A stretch of DNA of 64,000 bases from Bacteroidota bacterium (GTDB taxonomy: Bacteria; Bacteroidota; Bacteroidia; Chitinophagales; Chitinophagaceae): NCBI GenBank assembly GCA_023428755.1, contig JAEYWX010000005.1, positions 25,541 through 89,540 on the forward strand, given 5' to 3'. This document shows, in pieces, positions 36,696 through 44,693 of the stretch. Position numbers and translations under genes: made by a program. The notes beneath the pieces were generated by a model. That model was given only the letters and a program-made list of their open reading frames with translations. It searched no databases and had not been told where the DNA came from. Numbering within the stretch: the first letter of the stretch is position 1; every line of letters begins with the position of its first letter.

Positions 36696-37309
36696 TGGCA
36701 ATAAGCATCTTTATAGTGGATGACCACTACATGGTTATCGAAGGCATTCGTTCTTTATTGCAAAATGAAAGTTCAATTGAATGGCTGGGTCATGCAACCA
36801 ATGCTGCATCCTGCCTCAGCTTTTTAAAAAAACAACAACCGGATATTATTTTAATGGATGTAAACCTGCCTGACACAAGCGGTACAGAACTTTGTATGCA
36901 GGTGAAGAAACTATATCCATCTGTATTGGTACTTGGGCTTAGTACATTTAATCAGCAGGCAGTTATCCGTAATATGGTTGACAATGGCGCATCGGGCTAT
37001 TTACTAAAAAATGCTTCGAAAGAAGAATTGCTGGAGGCTGTTGTTGCTGTGATGAAAGGAAAAAATTATTTTAGTTTTGAAGCTGCAGCAGCTATGAAGG
37101 AAACTGCACAGAGTATTCCGCTTATCACCAGGAGAGAAAAAGAAGTGCTGCTGCTTATTGCCGAAGGGCTTACCAATAATGAAATTGCGGAAAAGTTATT
37201 TATCAGTATTGCTACAGTAAACACACATCGCAAAAGCCTTCTGGAAAAATTTGAAGTAAAGAACACGGCACTTTTAATTGGTAAAGCAATTAAAAACGGG
37301 CTTGTTTAA
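36695..37309 (+). CDS. LuxR/NarL-family response regulator
   Basis: A 204-aa regulator. The receiver domain has Asp9/Asp10, the phosphorylation site Asp55 in IILMDVNLPD and the lysine in GYLLKNASKEEL. The C-terminal helix-turn-helix matches the LuxR family (TRREKEVLLLIAEGLTNNEI, VNTHRKSLLEKF). Its ATG overlaps the kinase stop by one base, so the two are translated together and form a cognate pair. Target genes are unknown; the divergent exported-protein genes are the obvious first candidates by position. Confidence 0.94.
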   Translation: MAISIFIVDDHYMVIEGIRSLLQNESSIEWLGHATNAASCLSFLKKQQPDIILMDVNLPDTSGTELCMQVKKLYPSVLVLGLSTFNQQAVIRNMVDNGASGYLLKNASKEELLEAVVAVMKGKNYFSFEAAAAMKETAQSIPLITRREKEVLLLIAEGLTNNEIAEKLFISIATVNTHRKSLLEKFEVKNTALLIGKAIKNGLV

Positions 37310-37338
37310 GAAGAAGCGTGTTCTTGTTCTGAAAAAGT

Positions 37339-37842
37339 TTATTGCTGAAATCCTGTACTCCGCTTCAGCTCTTCCACCACGTTAAAAATAATGGGGCAGC
37401 GGTCGTAATGCATCATTACCGAAAACAGGCGTTGTGTAAACTGTGGTAAATGCAGCGCCGGAAATTCACGACATCCGGCAAAACGCACTTCGTAAATGGT
37501 GCAGGCATTGTTGCTTAAAAAATGACAGGGCATTTTGTTCATGATCATCAGTTCATGACTTCCTTTTTCTACAAATTGTTCATCAAAGGCTTCACGAGTC
37601 ATGTGTAAGTGAGCAGAAGCACGGTCGGCTTCTTCGGCTGTAATGTTTACCATCAAACTTTTACAGCAGTTACCACATTCGGTACAGTTGATCTGCGGCT
37701 GTATTATTGCATCGAGTCGCTGCACTTCTGCATCCACTTCTTCGCTGTTCCGTTCTTTCAGGAAGCTGACGAACCGCTGGTTTTCTTCTTCTTTTTCAAT
37801 AGTCAGTTCGGCAATGGCGGTGAGTGATGTGCGTATGTTCAA
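37339..37842 (-). CDS. YkgJ-family cysteine-cluster protein
   Basis: A 167-aa protein with the family's cysteine pattern CTECGNCCKSL near residue 53, followed by MPCHFLSNNACTIYEVR and FAGCREFPALH, which together probably bind an iron-sulfur or zinc centre. Function in the family is not established. No ATG suits the N-terminus; the best start is a TTG at 37842, with TACCTTTA (close to a -7 box) just upstream. It converges with the response regulator gene. Confidence 0.82.
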   Translation of the reverse strand: MNIRTSLTAIAELTIEKEEENQRFVSFLKERNSEEVDAEVQRLDAIIQPQINCTECGNCCKSLMVNITAEEADRASAHLHMTREAFDEQFVEKGSHELMIMNKMPCHFLSNNACTIYEVRFAGCREFPALHLPQFTQRLFSVMMHYDRCPIIFNVVEELKRSTGFQQ

Positions 37843-37869
37843 TGAAATGATTTGCGGTAAAGGTAAGAG

Positions 37870-37995
37870 AGAAGGAGGAAAGACGAGAAGTCAGAAGACA
37901 GAAAGACCGGAAGTTTGAAAGTTAAATGGGTGATTCAATGTGTGGAGTAATTCTTTCCAACTTCCAGACTCTTTTCTTTCCGACTTTTCTTATAT
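37870..37995. repeat. Degenerate purine/pyrimidine short-word array with inverted arms
   Basis: The left side repeats words such as gaagtcagaagacagaaag and the right side their complements (ctttccaacttccagactc). GGAAGTTTGAAAG (37909-37921) pairs with CTTTCCAACTTCC (37953-37965) with one mismatch. It fills the spacer between the divergent YkgJ and NfeD-like genes. Confidence 0.6.
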
Positions 37996-38022
37996 TCGAA
38001 CTCCAACTGTAAAAACATCAAT

Positions 38023-38616
38023 ATGGTATTGCTTGATATTTCTTCGTGGTGGCAAGGCATGGATTTTTTCTCGAAAATTTTCTGGGCCATCGCACTCCTG
38101 TTTTCCTTGTTATTTCTCATTCAGTTAGTGGCTTCCTTTGCAGGCGGCGATGGTGATGAGGCATTTGGCGATGCCGATGATTATGTGAGCGGGGACGATG
38201 GTATCGGTTACCAGTTTTTCACCATCCGCAACATGATCGCTTTCTTCACTTTCTTTGGCTGGGCGGGTATTGCAGGCATCAGCGGCGGACTCAACAAAGG
38301 ACTTACCATTGCACTGGCAGTAGTGGCCGGTTCGTTGGTTGTTTTGCTGATGGCATTTCTCTTTCGCAGTATGAGCAAACTCAAACAAAGCGGCACATTA
38401 CAACTGAAAAATGCGGTGGGCTTAATTGCTGAAACCTATTTGTTTATTCCGGCAAGCAGGGGCGGGTTTGGTAAAGTGCATGTAAAAGTGCAGGGATCTT
38501 TGCACGAACTGCAGGCCATTACCGACGATGCCGAACAAATTGCTACCGGTAAACTGGTAAAAGTAACCGGTATTGTAAACGACAGTGTTCTTGTAGTAAC
38601 ATCATCTCTTTCCTGA
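38023..38616 (+). CDS. NfeD/YuaF-like membrane protein, flotillin partner
   Basis: A 197-aa membrane protein with helices near residues 20-42 (AIALLFSLLFLIQLV), 70-90 and 92-112 (GLTIALAVVAGSLVVLLMAF). A C-terminal OB-fold-like cytoplasmic domain contains GLIAETYLFIPASRGGFGKV and ends KVTGIVNDSVLVV. Together with the adjacent flotillin this matches the YuaF-YuaG (NfeD1b-flotillin) arrangement of other bacteria, which organises membrane microdomains and fluidity. The flotillin gene starts 22 nt downstream, so they are one operon. Confidence 0.8.
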   Translation: MVLLDISSWWQGMDFFSKIFWAIALLFSLLFLIQLVASFAGGDGDEAFGDADDYVSGDDGIGYQFFTIRNMIAFFTFFGWAGIAGISGGLNKGLTIALAVVAGSLVVLLMAFLFRSMSKLKQSGTLQLKNAVGLIAETYLFIPASRGGFGKVHVKVQGSLHELQAITDDAEQIATGKLVKVTGIVNDSVLVVTSSLS

Positions 38617-38638
38617 TTTATAAATTAACCGTTTCATT

Positions 38639-40186
38639 ATGGCTGAGTATTTTTTGCTGATAGTAGCAGGTGGAATCCTGTTTGGTTTTATTCTTATTTT
38701 TTCGATGTTCAGGCGTTACAAACGCTGTCCATCGGATCGTATTCTCGTAGTGTATGGTAAAGTGGGCAAGAACGCAGAAGGTTCACATACCGCTAAATGT
38801 ATTCATGGCGGTGCGGCGTTTATCTGGCCCATCATCCAGGATTATTCATTTCTTGATCTTACACCTATTTCCATTGAGGTGAACCTTACCAGTGCACTGA
38901 GTAAACAAAACATTCGTGTGGATGTGCCTTCACGTTTTACCGTTGGTATCTCTACCGAACCAAGTGTAATGCAGAATGCAGCCGAGCGTTTGCTGGGTAT
39001 GCAGCGCCCTGCCATTCACGACCTGGCAAAAGATATCATTCTTGGTCAGATGCGTTTGGTAGTGGCCATGATGGATATTGAAGAGATCAACAACAACCGT
39101 GATAAGTTTCTGGCAAACATTGCAGGCAACGTAGAAGCCGAGTTGAACAAGATCGGTTTGAAAATGATCAACGTAAACGTAACCGATATTAAAGACGAAA
39201 GCGGTTATATTGATGCGTTAGGTAAAGAGGCTGCAGCGAAAGCCATCAACGAAGCAAAGATCCGTGTGGCCGAGCAGGAGCGTACCGGTGATATTGGTAA
39301 AACAACGGCTGAAAAAGAACGTGATATTAAAGTTGCTGAAACACAGCGTGACCGTGATATTAATGTAGCGATGGCGGTGAAGGAAAAAGAAATTCAGATC
39401 GCCGGTGCCAACCGTGATGAAAATATTGGGAAGGCCGAAGCCGAACGTGATACCCGTGTAAAGATGGCCGAAGCAAATGCCATTGCGGTACAAGGGGAAA
39501 ACTTATCGAAGATCGAAATTGCCAACTCCGATGCCTTGCGTCGTGAACGGGAAGCGGAGGCGTTGAAGAAAGCAACTGCTGCTGAAAAAGTGCAGGCAGC
39601 AAAAGCATTGGAAGAAGCGTACCTCGCTGAAAAGAAATCGGAAGAAGCACGTGCCGAGCGTGACCGTGCAGCACAAAACGCAACCATCGTAGTTGCCGCC
39701 GATATTCAGAAACAAAAACTCATTATTGAAGCACAGGCAGCGGCTGAACAGTTGCGTGAAAAAGCAAAGGGTGAAGCCGATGCCATTTATGCCAAACTGG
39801 AAGCAGAAGCAAGAGGTTTGTATGAGATCCTCACCAAGCAGGCCGACGGTTTGGAACGCATTGTAAAATCAGCGGGTAACGATCCCAAAGATGCAGTGCT
39901 GTTACTGATCGTTGATAAATTACCGGAGCTGGTGCGTTTGCAAAGTGAAGCCATTAAGAATATCAAGATCGATAAGGTAACGGTGTGGGATGGTGGCAAC
40001 GGACAAGGTGCCGATGGAAAAAGTTCCACCGCCAATTTCATGAGCGGCCTCTACAAATCAGTACCGCCGCTGAAAGATATTTTTGATATGGCGGGGATGG
40101 ACCTGCCCACCTATCTCGGTAAAGCAAAAGAAGCAGCTGGCAACAATGCTGTAACCGATGTAGAAGAAGTAAAAGACAAAGAATAA
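38639..40186 (+). CDS. Flotillin-family SPFH protein
   Basis: A 515-aa protein with an N-terminal membrane anchor (FLLIVAGGILFGFILIFSMF), an SPFH/band-7 domain to about residue 220, and a long Ala/Glu/Lys-rich coiled coil with EAER-type repeats (AEKERDIKVAETQRDRDINV; EAEALKKATAAEKVQAAKA). The flotillin C-terminal region follows (ADGLERIVKSAGNDPKDAVL). Flotillins oligomerise at the inner face of the membrane and scaffold lipid microdomains. It is the second gene of the nfeD-flotillin operon, closed by the hairpin at 40194. Confidence 0.93.
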   Translation: MAEYFLLIVAGGILFGFILIFSMFRRYKRCPSDRILVVYGKVGKNAEGSHTAKCIHGGAAFIWPIIQDYSFLDLTPISIEVNLTSALSKQNIRVDVPSRFTVGISTEPSVMQNAAERLLGMQRPAIHDLAKDIILGQMRLVVAMMDIEEINNNRDKFLANIAGNVEAELNKIGLKMINVNVTDIKDESGYIDALGKEAAAKAINEAKIRVAEQERTGDIGKTTAEKERDIKVAETQRDRDINVAMAVKEKEIQIAGANRDENIGKAEAERDTRVKMAEANAIAVQGENLSKIEIANSDALRREREAEALKKATAAEKVQAAKALEEAYLAEKKSEEARAERDRAAQNATIVVAADIQKQKLIIEAQAAAEQLREKAKGEADAIYAKLEAEARGLYEILTKQADGLERIVKSAGNDPKDAVLLLIVDKLPELVRLQSEAIKNIKIDKVTVWDGGNGQGADGKSSTANFMSGLYKSVPPLKDIFDMAGMDLPTYLGKAKEAAGNNAVTDVEEVKDKE

Positions 40187-40193
40187 AAACAGG

Positions 40194-40217
40194 GAGGGCT
40201 GCTGCAAAGCAGCTCTC
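40194..40217 (+). terminator. Terminator after the flotillin gene
   Basis: GAGGGCTGCT-GCAA-AGCAGCTCTC: a 10-bp stem (one G-T pair) with a stable GCAA tetraloop, followed by TTTTGGTTTTTG. It begins 7 nt after the stop codon. Confidence 0.85.
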
Positions 40218-40359
40218 TTTTGGTTTTTGCGTACATGGGTTTTGTGAAAGTGTTTATGCAGATAAAAAAAGGATTGTACGAACAACAATACAAAAAGTTG
40301 AACACGAAACTGTTGACTTTCAATTGCATTTTTTTTTAAATACAGCATTTGGTATCATA

Positions 40360-40367
40360 TATGTTTG
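40360..40367 (+). promoter_or_regulatory. Possible -7 box ahead of the HEPN-like gene
   Basis: TATGTTTG fits TAnnTTTG and lies 27 nt upstream of the ATG at 40395. No clear -33 element is visible at the expected distance. Confidence 0.45.
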
Positions 40368-40394
40368 TGTTGGCAGCCAAATAAACCTTCAACT

Positions 40395-41054
40395 ATGAGT
40401 AGTAATATAATGCCAGAGCAACAGGCCATTCTTGCTCATCTGACAAACCTTTCTCAGGGACAAATCATAACTTACTTTTCAGGGTTTGTTGCAGCACTTC
40501 GTGATGCAAGAAAATTTACAAAAAGAAACCAGGACAATGGACAAAAGCTAACTGATGACAGTTGCGGTGACCATGGAAGTTGGTTAGGAACAATTGGATA
40601 TCTTTCATTGCTTGACCAAATTGGTAAATGCTTTAAGCCAAGAGCTACTGCTATGATAAACGGTGAAAATTCAATCAGCAAAGCCCTAAAATATTTCGCA
40701 ACTCATATTCCAGATGCAGAAGTAGATGCGATTTACGCTTTAAGAAATGCTTTTGCTCACGACTATAGTTTATATAATATTAATGCTAATAGGCCATTTT
40801 ATACTCATCATTTTACCGTTATACAAAGTCCAATGCATCCTTTAGTCAGACTCCCGCAGACACAATGGGACGGTAACATTGCCAATAAGACACAGGCTAA
40901 TTTGACAGTGGCAAATTTGGAGGCATTAGGCGACACTGTTGAGCAAATATGTTCAAGACTTCTTCAGTTGGCAAACAACAATGATTTGGAAGTGACTCTA
41001 GCGGGCGGTTCAGACGAATTAGTTCAGCGTTATTCTTTTTATGCAGCAACTTAA
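40395..41054 (+). CDS. HEPN-like helical protein of unknown function
   Basis: The ATG at 40395 (MSSNIMPEQQAILAHLTNL) gives 219 aa; an upstream TTG is unlikely. The protein appears mostly helical, without signal peptide or membrane segment. The segment IYALRNAFAHDYSLYN has Arg117 and His122 as R-x4-H, the spacing of the HEPN ribonuclease/nucleotide-binding motif, within a helix as in that fold. HEPN proteins often act in abortive infection, toxin-antitoxin or CRISPR settings, yet there is no partner gene here. The gene is more AT-rich than the flotillin operon and is followed by repeats, which suggests acquisition by transfer. Function is not assigned. Confidence 0.6.
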   Translation: MSSNIMPEQQAILAHLTNLSQGQIITYFSGFVAALRDARKFTKRNQDNGQKLTDDSCGDHGSWLGTIGYLSLLDQIGKCFKPRATAMINGENSISKALKYFATHIPDAEVDAIYALRNAFAHDYSLYNINANRPFYTHHFTVIQSPMHPLVRLPQTQWDGNIANKTQANLTVANLEALGDTVEQICSRLLQLANNNDLEVTLAGGSDELVQRYSFYAAT

Positions 41055-41083
41055 TAAAGAAATATTCGGCTGCTAACATTCAG

Positions 41084-41127
41084 TTTTTTTTTATCGGTTG
41101 GTGTCCCCACCAACCGAAATTGAAAAC
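41084..41127 (+). repeat. Dispersed repeat with TCGGTTGGTG hairpin, copy A
   Basis: A T run, the perfect hairpin TCGGTTGGTG-TCCC-CACCAACCGA (41094-41117) and the tail aattgaaaac. The same order recurs at 41807-41848 with a few substitutions. The hairpin also could end transcription of the HEPN-like gene. Confidence 0.75.
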
Positions 41128-41137
41128 CTTTCTGGCG

Positions 41138-41153
41138 CAGGTCTCCCGACCTG
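41138..41153. repeat. Short hairpin CAGGTC-TCCC-GACCTG
   Basis: A perfect 6-bp stem with the same TCCC loop as the hairpin just upstream, inside a looser ggc...gcc pair. A related half-palindrome (caggtcgagatacctg) follows near 41211. Confidence 0.55.
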
Positions 41154-41314
41154 TTGCCAATCGTCACTAAATTTATTGAAGTAAACTGTTATAAAAAAGT
41201 AACAACAATGCACAGGTCGAGATACCTGCGCAAGCAAAAAAACGACTTGTTGTATATTTATTAACGAAAGGTTTTACAGAAAACATAATCGCATTCAAAC
41301 TTAAACCCTGAACA

Positions 41315-41800
41315 ATGAAATTTCTTTTTGGTTGCATCGCCGTATTGTCTTTTCACTTCAATTCTGTTGCGCAAAACATTTCTGCCAACGACAGTTTGCA
41401 AATTCGTTCCATCATTAACGATTGGGACAAAGGTTGGAATATAAAAGACTATCTTCTTGCTACGAAAGGGTACAGTACTGATGCTCGTTTTACCAATGCT
41501 TTTGGTGATAAACGTAATGGGCAGAAAGAGGTGGAAGCACTCTTAAAAGAAGTGTTTGCGTTACCGTTTGTCATGTCGGGTAAAAGTGAAACCACCGAAC
41601 ATCGGTACCAGGTTATAAGCAATCAGCTGGTAATTGTTCATACTGCGGTTATCCGAAAAGGACAGCAAATGCCCGATGGCTCTGTTATACCGGATCGCAT
41701 GACCACGCACATGCGGGTATTTCAGCAAGACGGTAATGGATGGGCAATTAAGGCGCACTTGATTTCAGATGCAAGAGATAAACAGTCGCCAAAACATTAA
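41315..41800 (+). CDS. Exported NTF2-fold protein (SgcJ/EcaC or DUF4440-like)
   Basis: A 161-aa protein with signal peptide (MKFLFGCIAVLSFHFNSVAQ) and a single NTF2/SnoaL-like domain: IRSIINDWDKGWNIKDYLLA near residue 30, FTNAFGDKRNGQKEVEALLK near 55, then the beta-sheet with VIPDRMTTHMRVFQQDG. Family members bind small hydrophobic ligands or act as isomerases or cyclases; no catalytic assignment is possible. It is bracketed by two direct copies of the repeat at 41084 and 41807. Confidence 0.8.
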   Translation: MKFLFGCIAVLSFHFNSVAQNISANDSLQIRSIINDWDKGWNIKDYLLATKGYSTDARFTNAFGDKRNGQKEVEALLKEVFALPFVMSGKSETTEHRYQVISNQLVIVHTAVIRKGQQMPDGSVIPDRMTTHMRVFQQDGNGWAIKAHLISDARDKQSPKH

Positions 41801-41806
41801 ATAGGC

Positions 41807-41848
41807 TTTTTTTATCGATTTGTGTCCACACCAACCGAAATTGAAAAC
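41807..41848 (+). repeat. Dispersed repeat, copy B
   Basis: Same order as copy A (T run, atcg, gtgtcc, accaaccgaaattgaaaac), differing at a few positions that break the perfect hairpin. It starts 6 nt after the stop of the NTF2-fold gene. Confidence 0.7.
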
Positions 41849-42001
41849 GTTGCTGTTTGATTGAAATGCCAACCAGTAAGTAAAGGCATGGGGTTGCAGG
41901 ATTTGTATGGTTTTATACCTATACTGCTAAACATTTCGGCATAGATACCTGTTATTAACTGAGGGCAAAGGGCCATGTTTCTCTAACCTAAACCTGTTTA
42001 T

Positions 42002-42748
42002 ATGAAACGAAAACCTATCAGCTTTCTTCTGGCTGTTTTATTTCTCGCAACCAATGTTTGTGCACAACAGTTATTTTTCCAGGGGAAGAACGGAGTGGTG
42101 ACGGACAGCAACAACTACATGATCCAAAAAGAGAAGGAAATTGAAAAAGTAAAATCCGCTTTTCCCGGTAAACGTGTAACACTGAAAGAAACAAAGTCCG
42201 AGATCCGGCGTACGGCAGACAGTATCATCTTTTTTTATGAATGGGATATTTTAGTAGAGGATGCTAAAAAGCGGAAACGTGCAGAAAATGTATTTGCAGC
42301 TGAAGATTACCTGTACAAAAAGTTTCCCTTGCCGTTACTCAAGGACATCAACGGGCAAGTAATAAAACCTGATGAATTGAAAGGCAAACCGGTTTTGCTG
42401 AACTTCTGGTTCACAACCTGTATTCCCTGTATTGAAGAGATGCCGGTTCTCAACAACATCAAACAGGAATTGGAGGGAAGGGTTCACTTCATAGCTGTTA
42501 CCTTTGAGTCAGTAGAAAAAGTAAAGCGGTTTTTAACCCGCCACAAATTTGATTTTATACAGGTGGCCGATGCAAAACGATTTATACAATCGTTGCACAT
42601 GCAGGCTTTTCCGGTAAATATTTTTTTAGACAAAGAAGCTGTGGTGCAGAAAATTGAATTTGGTATTCCCTACGTAAAAGGTGAAGATGGTAAATTAAAA
42701 ATGGGAGATGGCCGGGAGTTTGCAGAAGCGTTAAAAGCACTGTTATAG
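42002..42748 (+). CDS. Exported TlpA-like thioredoxin-fold protein
   Basis: A 248-aa protein with signal peptide (MKRKPISFLLAVLFLATNVC, then AQQ). An N-terminal extension of about 95 residues is followed by a redoxin/thioredoxin domain: DELKGKPVLLNFWFTTCIPC with the active CxxC (Cys-Ile-Pro-Cys), EEMPVLNNIKQEL, FIAVTFESVEKV and the cis-proline AFPVNIFLDKE. Such TlpA/ResA-type proteins reduce disulfides in the periplasm of Bacteroidota, often in stress or cytochrome maturation. It stands alone, 150 nt before the beta-lactamase gene. Confidence 0.88.
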   Translation: MKRKPISFLLAVLFLATNVCAQQLFFQGKNGVVTDSNNYMIQKEKEIEKVKSAFPGKRVTLKETKSEIRRTADSIIFFYEWDILVEDAKKRKRAENVFAAEDYLYKKFPLPLLKDINGQVIKPDELKGKPVLLNFWFTTCIPCIEEMPVLNNIKQELEGRVHFIAVTFESVEKVKRFLTRHKFDFIQVADAKRFIQSLHMQAFPVNIFLDKEAVVQKIEFGIPYVKGEDGKLKMGDGREFAEALKALL

Positions 42749-42852
42749 TTTGGTCCGCAGGTGTTGAATCGTAATTCAGCCATTGGTATTCCAGCGAACA
42801 TGTTCTCAGTGGCAAATCACCCGATACCGGTAAACCTGCCAGATCGCAGAAG

Positions 42853-42860
42853 TATATTTG
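42853..42860 (+). promoter_or_regulatory. -7 box ahead of the metallo-beta-lactamase gene
   Basis: TATATTTG, an exact TAnnTTTG match, 37 nt upstream of the ATG at 42898. No good -33 element seen. Confidence 0.5.
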
Positions 42861-42897
42861 AAAAACAAAATTTACTAACTTGCCTGAAAGCCTTTTC

Positions 42898-43671
42898 ATG
42901 TCTCACAACACGATCACCCGTTTTGTTTTTCAATCCTTTTTGTTTCTTCTGCTAACAACAACCATTCATTGCAGTTCTGCAACCCAGCAGTCGTTCCAGC
43001 CAAAAGAAGTGTACAAGTCAGATCGCTTGATCATTATGCAAATTGCAGCGAACTCATTTGTGCATATTTCGTATTTGCAAACCAACGATTTCGGTAATGT
43101 GCCCTGCAATGGTTTGGTGATACGAAACGTGAATGAAACAATTGTGTTTGATACACCCACCAACGATACCAGTGCAGTCGAACTCATCAACTGGATCAGC
43201 GATTCGTTACAATGCAAGGTGAATGCGGTGGTACCCACGCATTTTCATGACGATTGCTTGGGCGGGCTGCAGGCATTTCATACAAACAGCATTCCTTCAT
43301 ATGCCAATGCAGCAACCATTGAACTGGCAACAGCCAGAAATTATACTGTGCCGCAGAACGCTTTTAACGATTCTGTTGTGTTGAACATCGGCAAAGAAAA
43401 AGCGTTGGTGAAATTTTTTGGTGAAGGACATACAAAGGATAATGTAGTGGCTTATTTTTCACCCGATCGTATTTTGTTTGGCGGTTGTTTGCTCAAAGAA
43501 CTGGATGCAACGAAAGGCTTCTTGGGTGATGCAACCATTGCAGCATGGCCGGGCACCGTTACAAAAATAAAACAGGCCTACCCCGATCTGCAACTGGTAG
43601 TACCCGGGCATGGGGAATATGGTACTACTGCTTTGCTGGATTATACCATCGGTTTATTTACAGCGAAGTAA
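42898..43671 (+). CDS. Subclass B1 metallo-beta-lactamase
   Basis: Hydrolyses beta-lactams, probably including carbapenems, in the periplasm. The ATG at 42898 gives 257 aa; a TTG six codons earlier is less likely. After a hydrophobic leader (FVFQSFLFLLLTTTIHC, possibly a lipoprotein signal) the full B1 zinc set is present: His115, His117 and Asp119 in THFHDD, His178 in GEGHTKDN, Cys197 in LFGGCLLKELDATKG and His238 in VPGHGEYG. Zn1 is thus 3H, and Zn2 Asp-Cys-His. Chromosomal B1 enzymes are common in Bacteroidota. Activity and spectrum are inferred. The arr gene follows about 110 nt later. Confidence 0.92.
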   Translation: MSHNTITRFVFQSFLFLLLTTTIHCSSATQQSFQPKEVYKSDRLIIMQIAANSFVHISYLQTNDFGNVPCNGLVIRNVNETIVFDTPTNDTSAVELINWISDSLQCKVNAVVPTHFHDDCLGGLQAFHTNSIPSYANAATIELATARNYTVPQNAFNDSVVLNIGKEKALVKFFGEGHTKDNVVAYFSPDRILFGGCLLKELDATKGFLGDATIAAWPGTVTKIKQAYPDLQLVVPGHGEYGTTALLDYTIGLFTAK

Positions 43672-43780
43672 CAATTGCTTTTTTGTTGGTTGCTGATGAC
43701 TGCAACCAGTAAGTGAAATGATCCATCGGATAATTCATCACATTGCTGCTGTATAGCGCATGAATTTTTTATTTTGAACA

Positions 43781-44224
43781 ATGGAAGAGAAGAAAACTAT
43801 ATCCGGCAAACAGGGTGCAAGCCCTTTTGTACAAACTTATTTTCACGGAACCAAAGCATCGTTACAAATTGGAGACATGATAGAGCCCGGTTTCAATTCA
43901 AACTACGGGAAACGGAAAAATGCAAAATACATTTTCATGTCTGCAACACTGGATGCTGCTATATGGGGTGCTGAGCTTGCATATGGCGATGCTCCTGAAA
44001 GAATTTATCTGGTTGAACCAACGGGTGCATTTGAAGATGATCCTGATTTGACCGATAAAAAGTTCCCGGGTAATCCTACAAAATCGTACCGGTCTGCTGC
44101 ACCATTGCGGGTGGTGGGAGAGGTTGTAAACTGGACAGGGCATCCAACGGAACAAGTTAACGCTATGAAACAGGCATTGGCAAAATTAAAAGAGCAAGGG
44201 ATTGATTCGTTAAACGATGAATAA
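43781..44224 (+). CDS. arr: Rifamycin ADP-ribosyltransferase
   Basis: A 147-aa enzyme that inactivates rifampicin by attaching ADP-ribose from NAD. It matches the Arr family almost end to end: TYFHGTKASLQIGDMIEPGF near residue 20, the NAD-site region IFMSATLDAAIWGAELAYGD, IYLVEPTGAFEDDPDLTDKK and the closing FPGNPTKSYRSAAPLRVVGE. It is cytoplasmic and of the usual length. It follows the metallo-beta-lactamase gene on the same strand, with a short hairpin (GGTTGC...GCAACC) in the 109-bp gap, so it may be expressed separately. Confidence 0.95.
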   Translation: MEEKKTISGKQGASPFVQTYFHGTKASLQIGDMIEPGFNSNYGKRKNAKYIFMSATLDAAIWGAELAYGDAPERIYLVEPTGAFEDDPDLTDKKFPGNPTKSYRSAAPLRVVGEVVNWTGHPTEQVNAMKQALAKLKEQGIDSLNDE

Positions 44225-44349
44225 ATGTTCAATCAAAAACAACAACCGCTATTGTGCGAATGTTTAACTTCACCTAATATGGAACCTTGCCGGGAATAGA
44301 AGTAAGAGTTGCAAAGTCCAAAACATACATTGCCTGAAATTGTAAAATC

Positions 44350-44607
44350 ATGTATTATTTACTTGTTGGAATTGTGTTATTCATTGTAGGTCTGATTTTA
44401 GGATTTGTATGGCCTGAAAAATCCTGGCGTTGGGGTGTTTGGATTTGTGTGCCAATCATTCTATTAGTTGGTTTAAGCGTGTTGTTTGCCGGTAATGTAG
44501 ATGCATTTTTAAAAAAAGATTTGCCGGTGATGTTGGTTGCTTTCGTGGCAAGTTGTGTGGGTGGATTTCTTGGAGCCCGGTTCAAACAACGAAAATTACA
44601 GAAGTAA
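44350..44607 (+). CDS. Small membrane protein
   Basis: An 85-aa protein with three predicted membrane helices: YLLVGIVLFIVGLILGFVWP, WGVWICVPIILLVGLSVLFA and VMLVAFVASCVGGFLGARF, with a basic C-terminus (KQRKLQK). No family is recognised. It starts 125 nt after arr on the same strand and ends before a bidirectional terminator. Confidence 0.65.
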   Translation: MYYLLVGIVLFIVGLILGFVWPEKSWRWGVWICVPIILLVGLSVLFAGNVDAFLKKDLPVMLVAFVASCVGGFLGARFKQRKLQK

Positions 44608-44640
44608 TTTTATACACTGTCAACCAACAATTGCTTAATA

Positions 44641-44674
44641 CAAACGGGCGGATGAAATTTCATCCACCCGTTTG
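44641..44674. terminator. Bidirectional terminator between convergent genes
   Basis: CAAACGGG.GGATGAAA and TTTCATCC.CCCGTTTG pair with one internal mismatch in a 34-bp palindrome without a real loop. It separates the small membrane protein from the convergent OmpA gene. Confidence 0.75.
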
Positions 44675-44693
44675 TATATTGAAGCTATAATCA

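Noticed and set aside
41315..41800. NTF2-fold gene plus flanking repeats as a transposon
   Set aside because: The repeats are direct, imperfect and carry no transposase; no target duplication was found.
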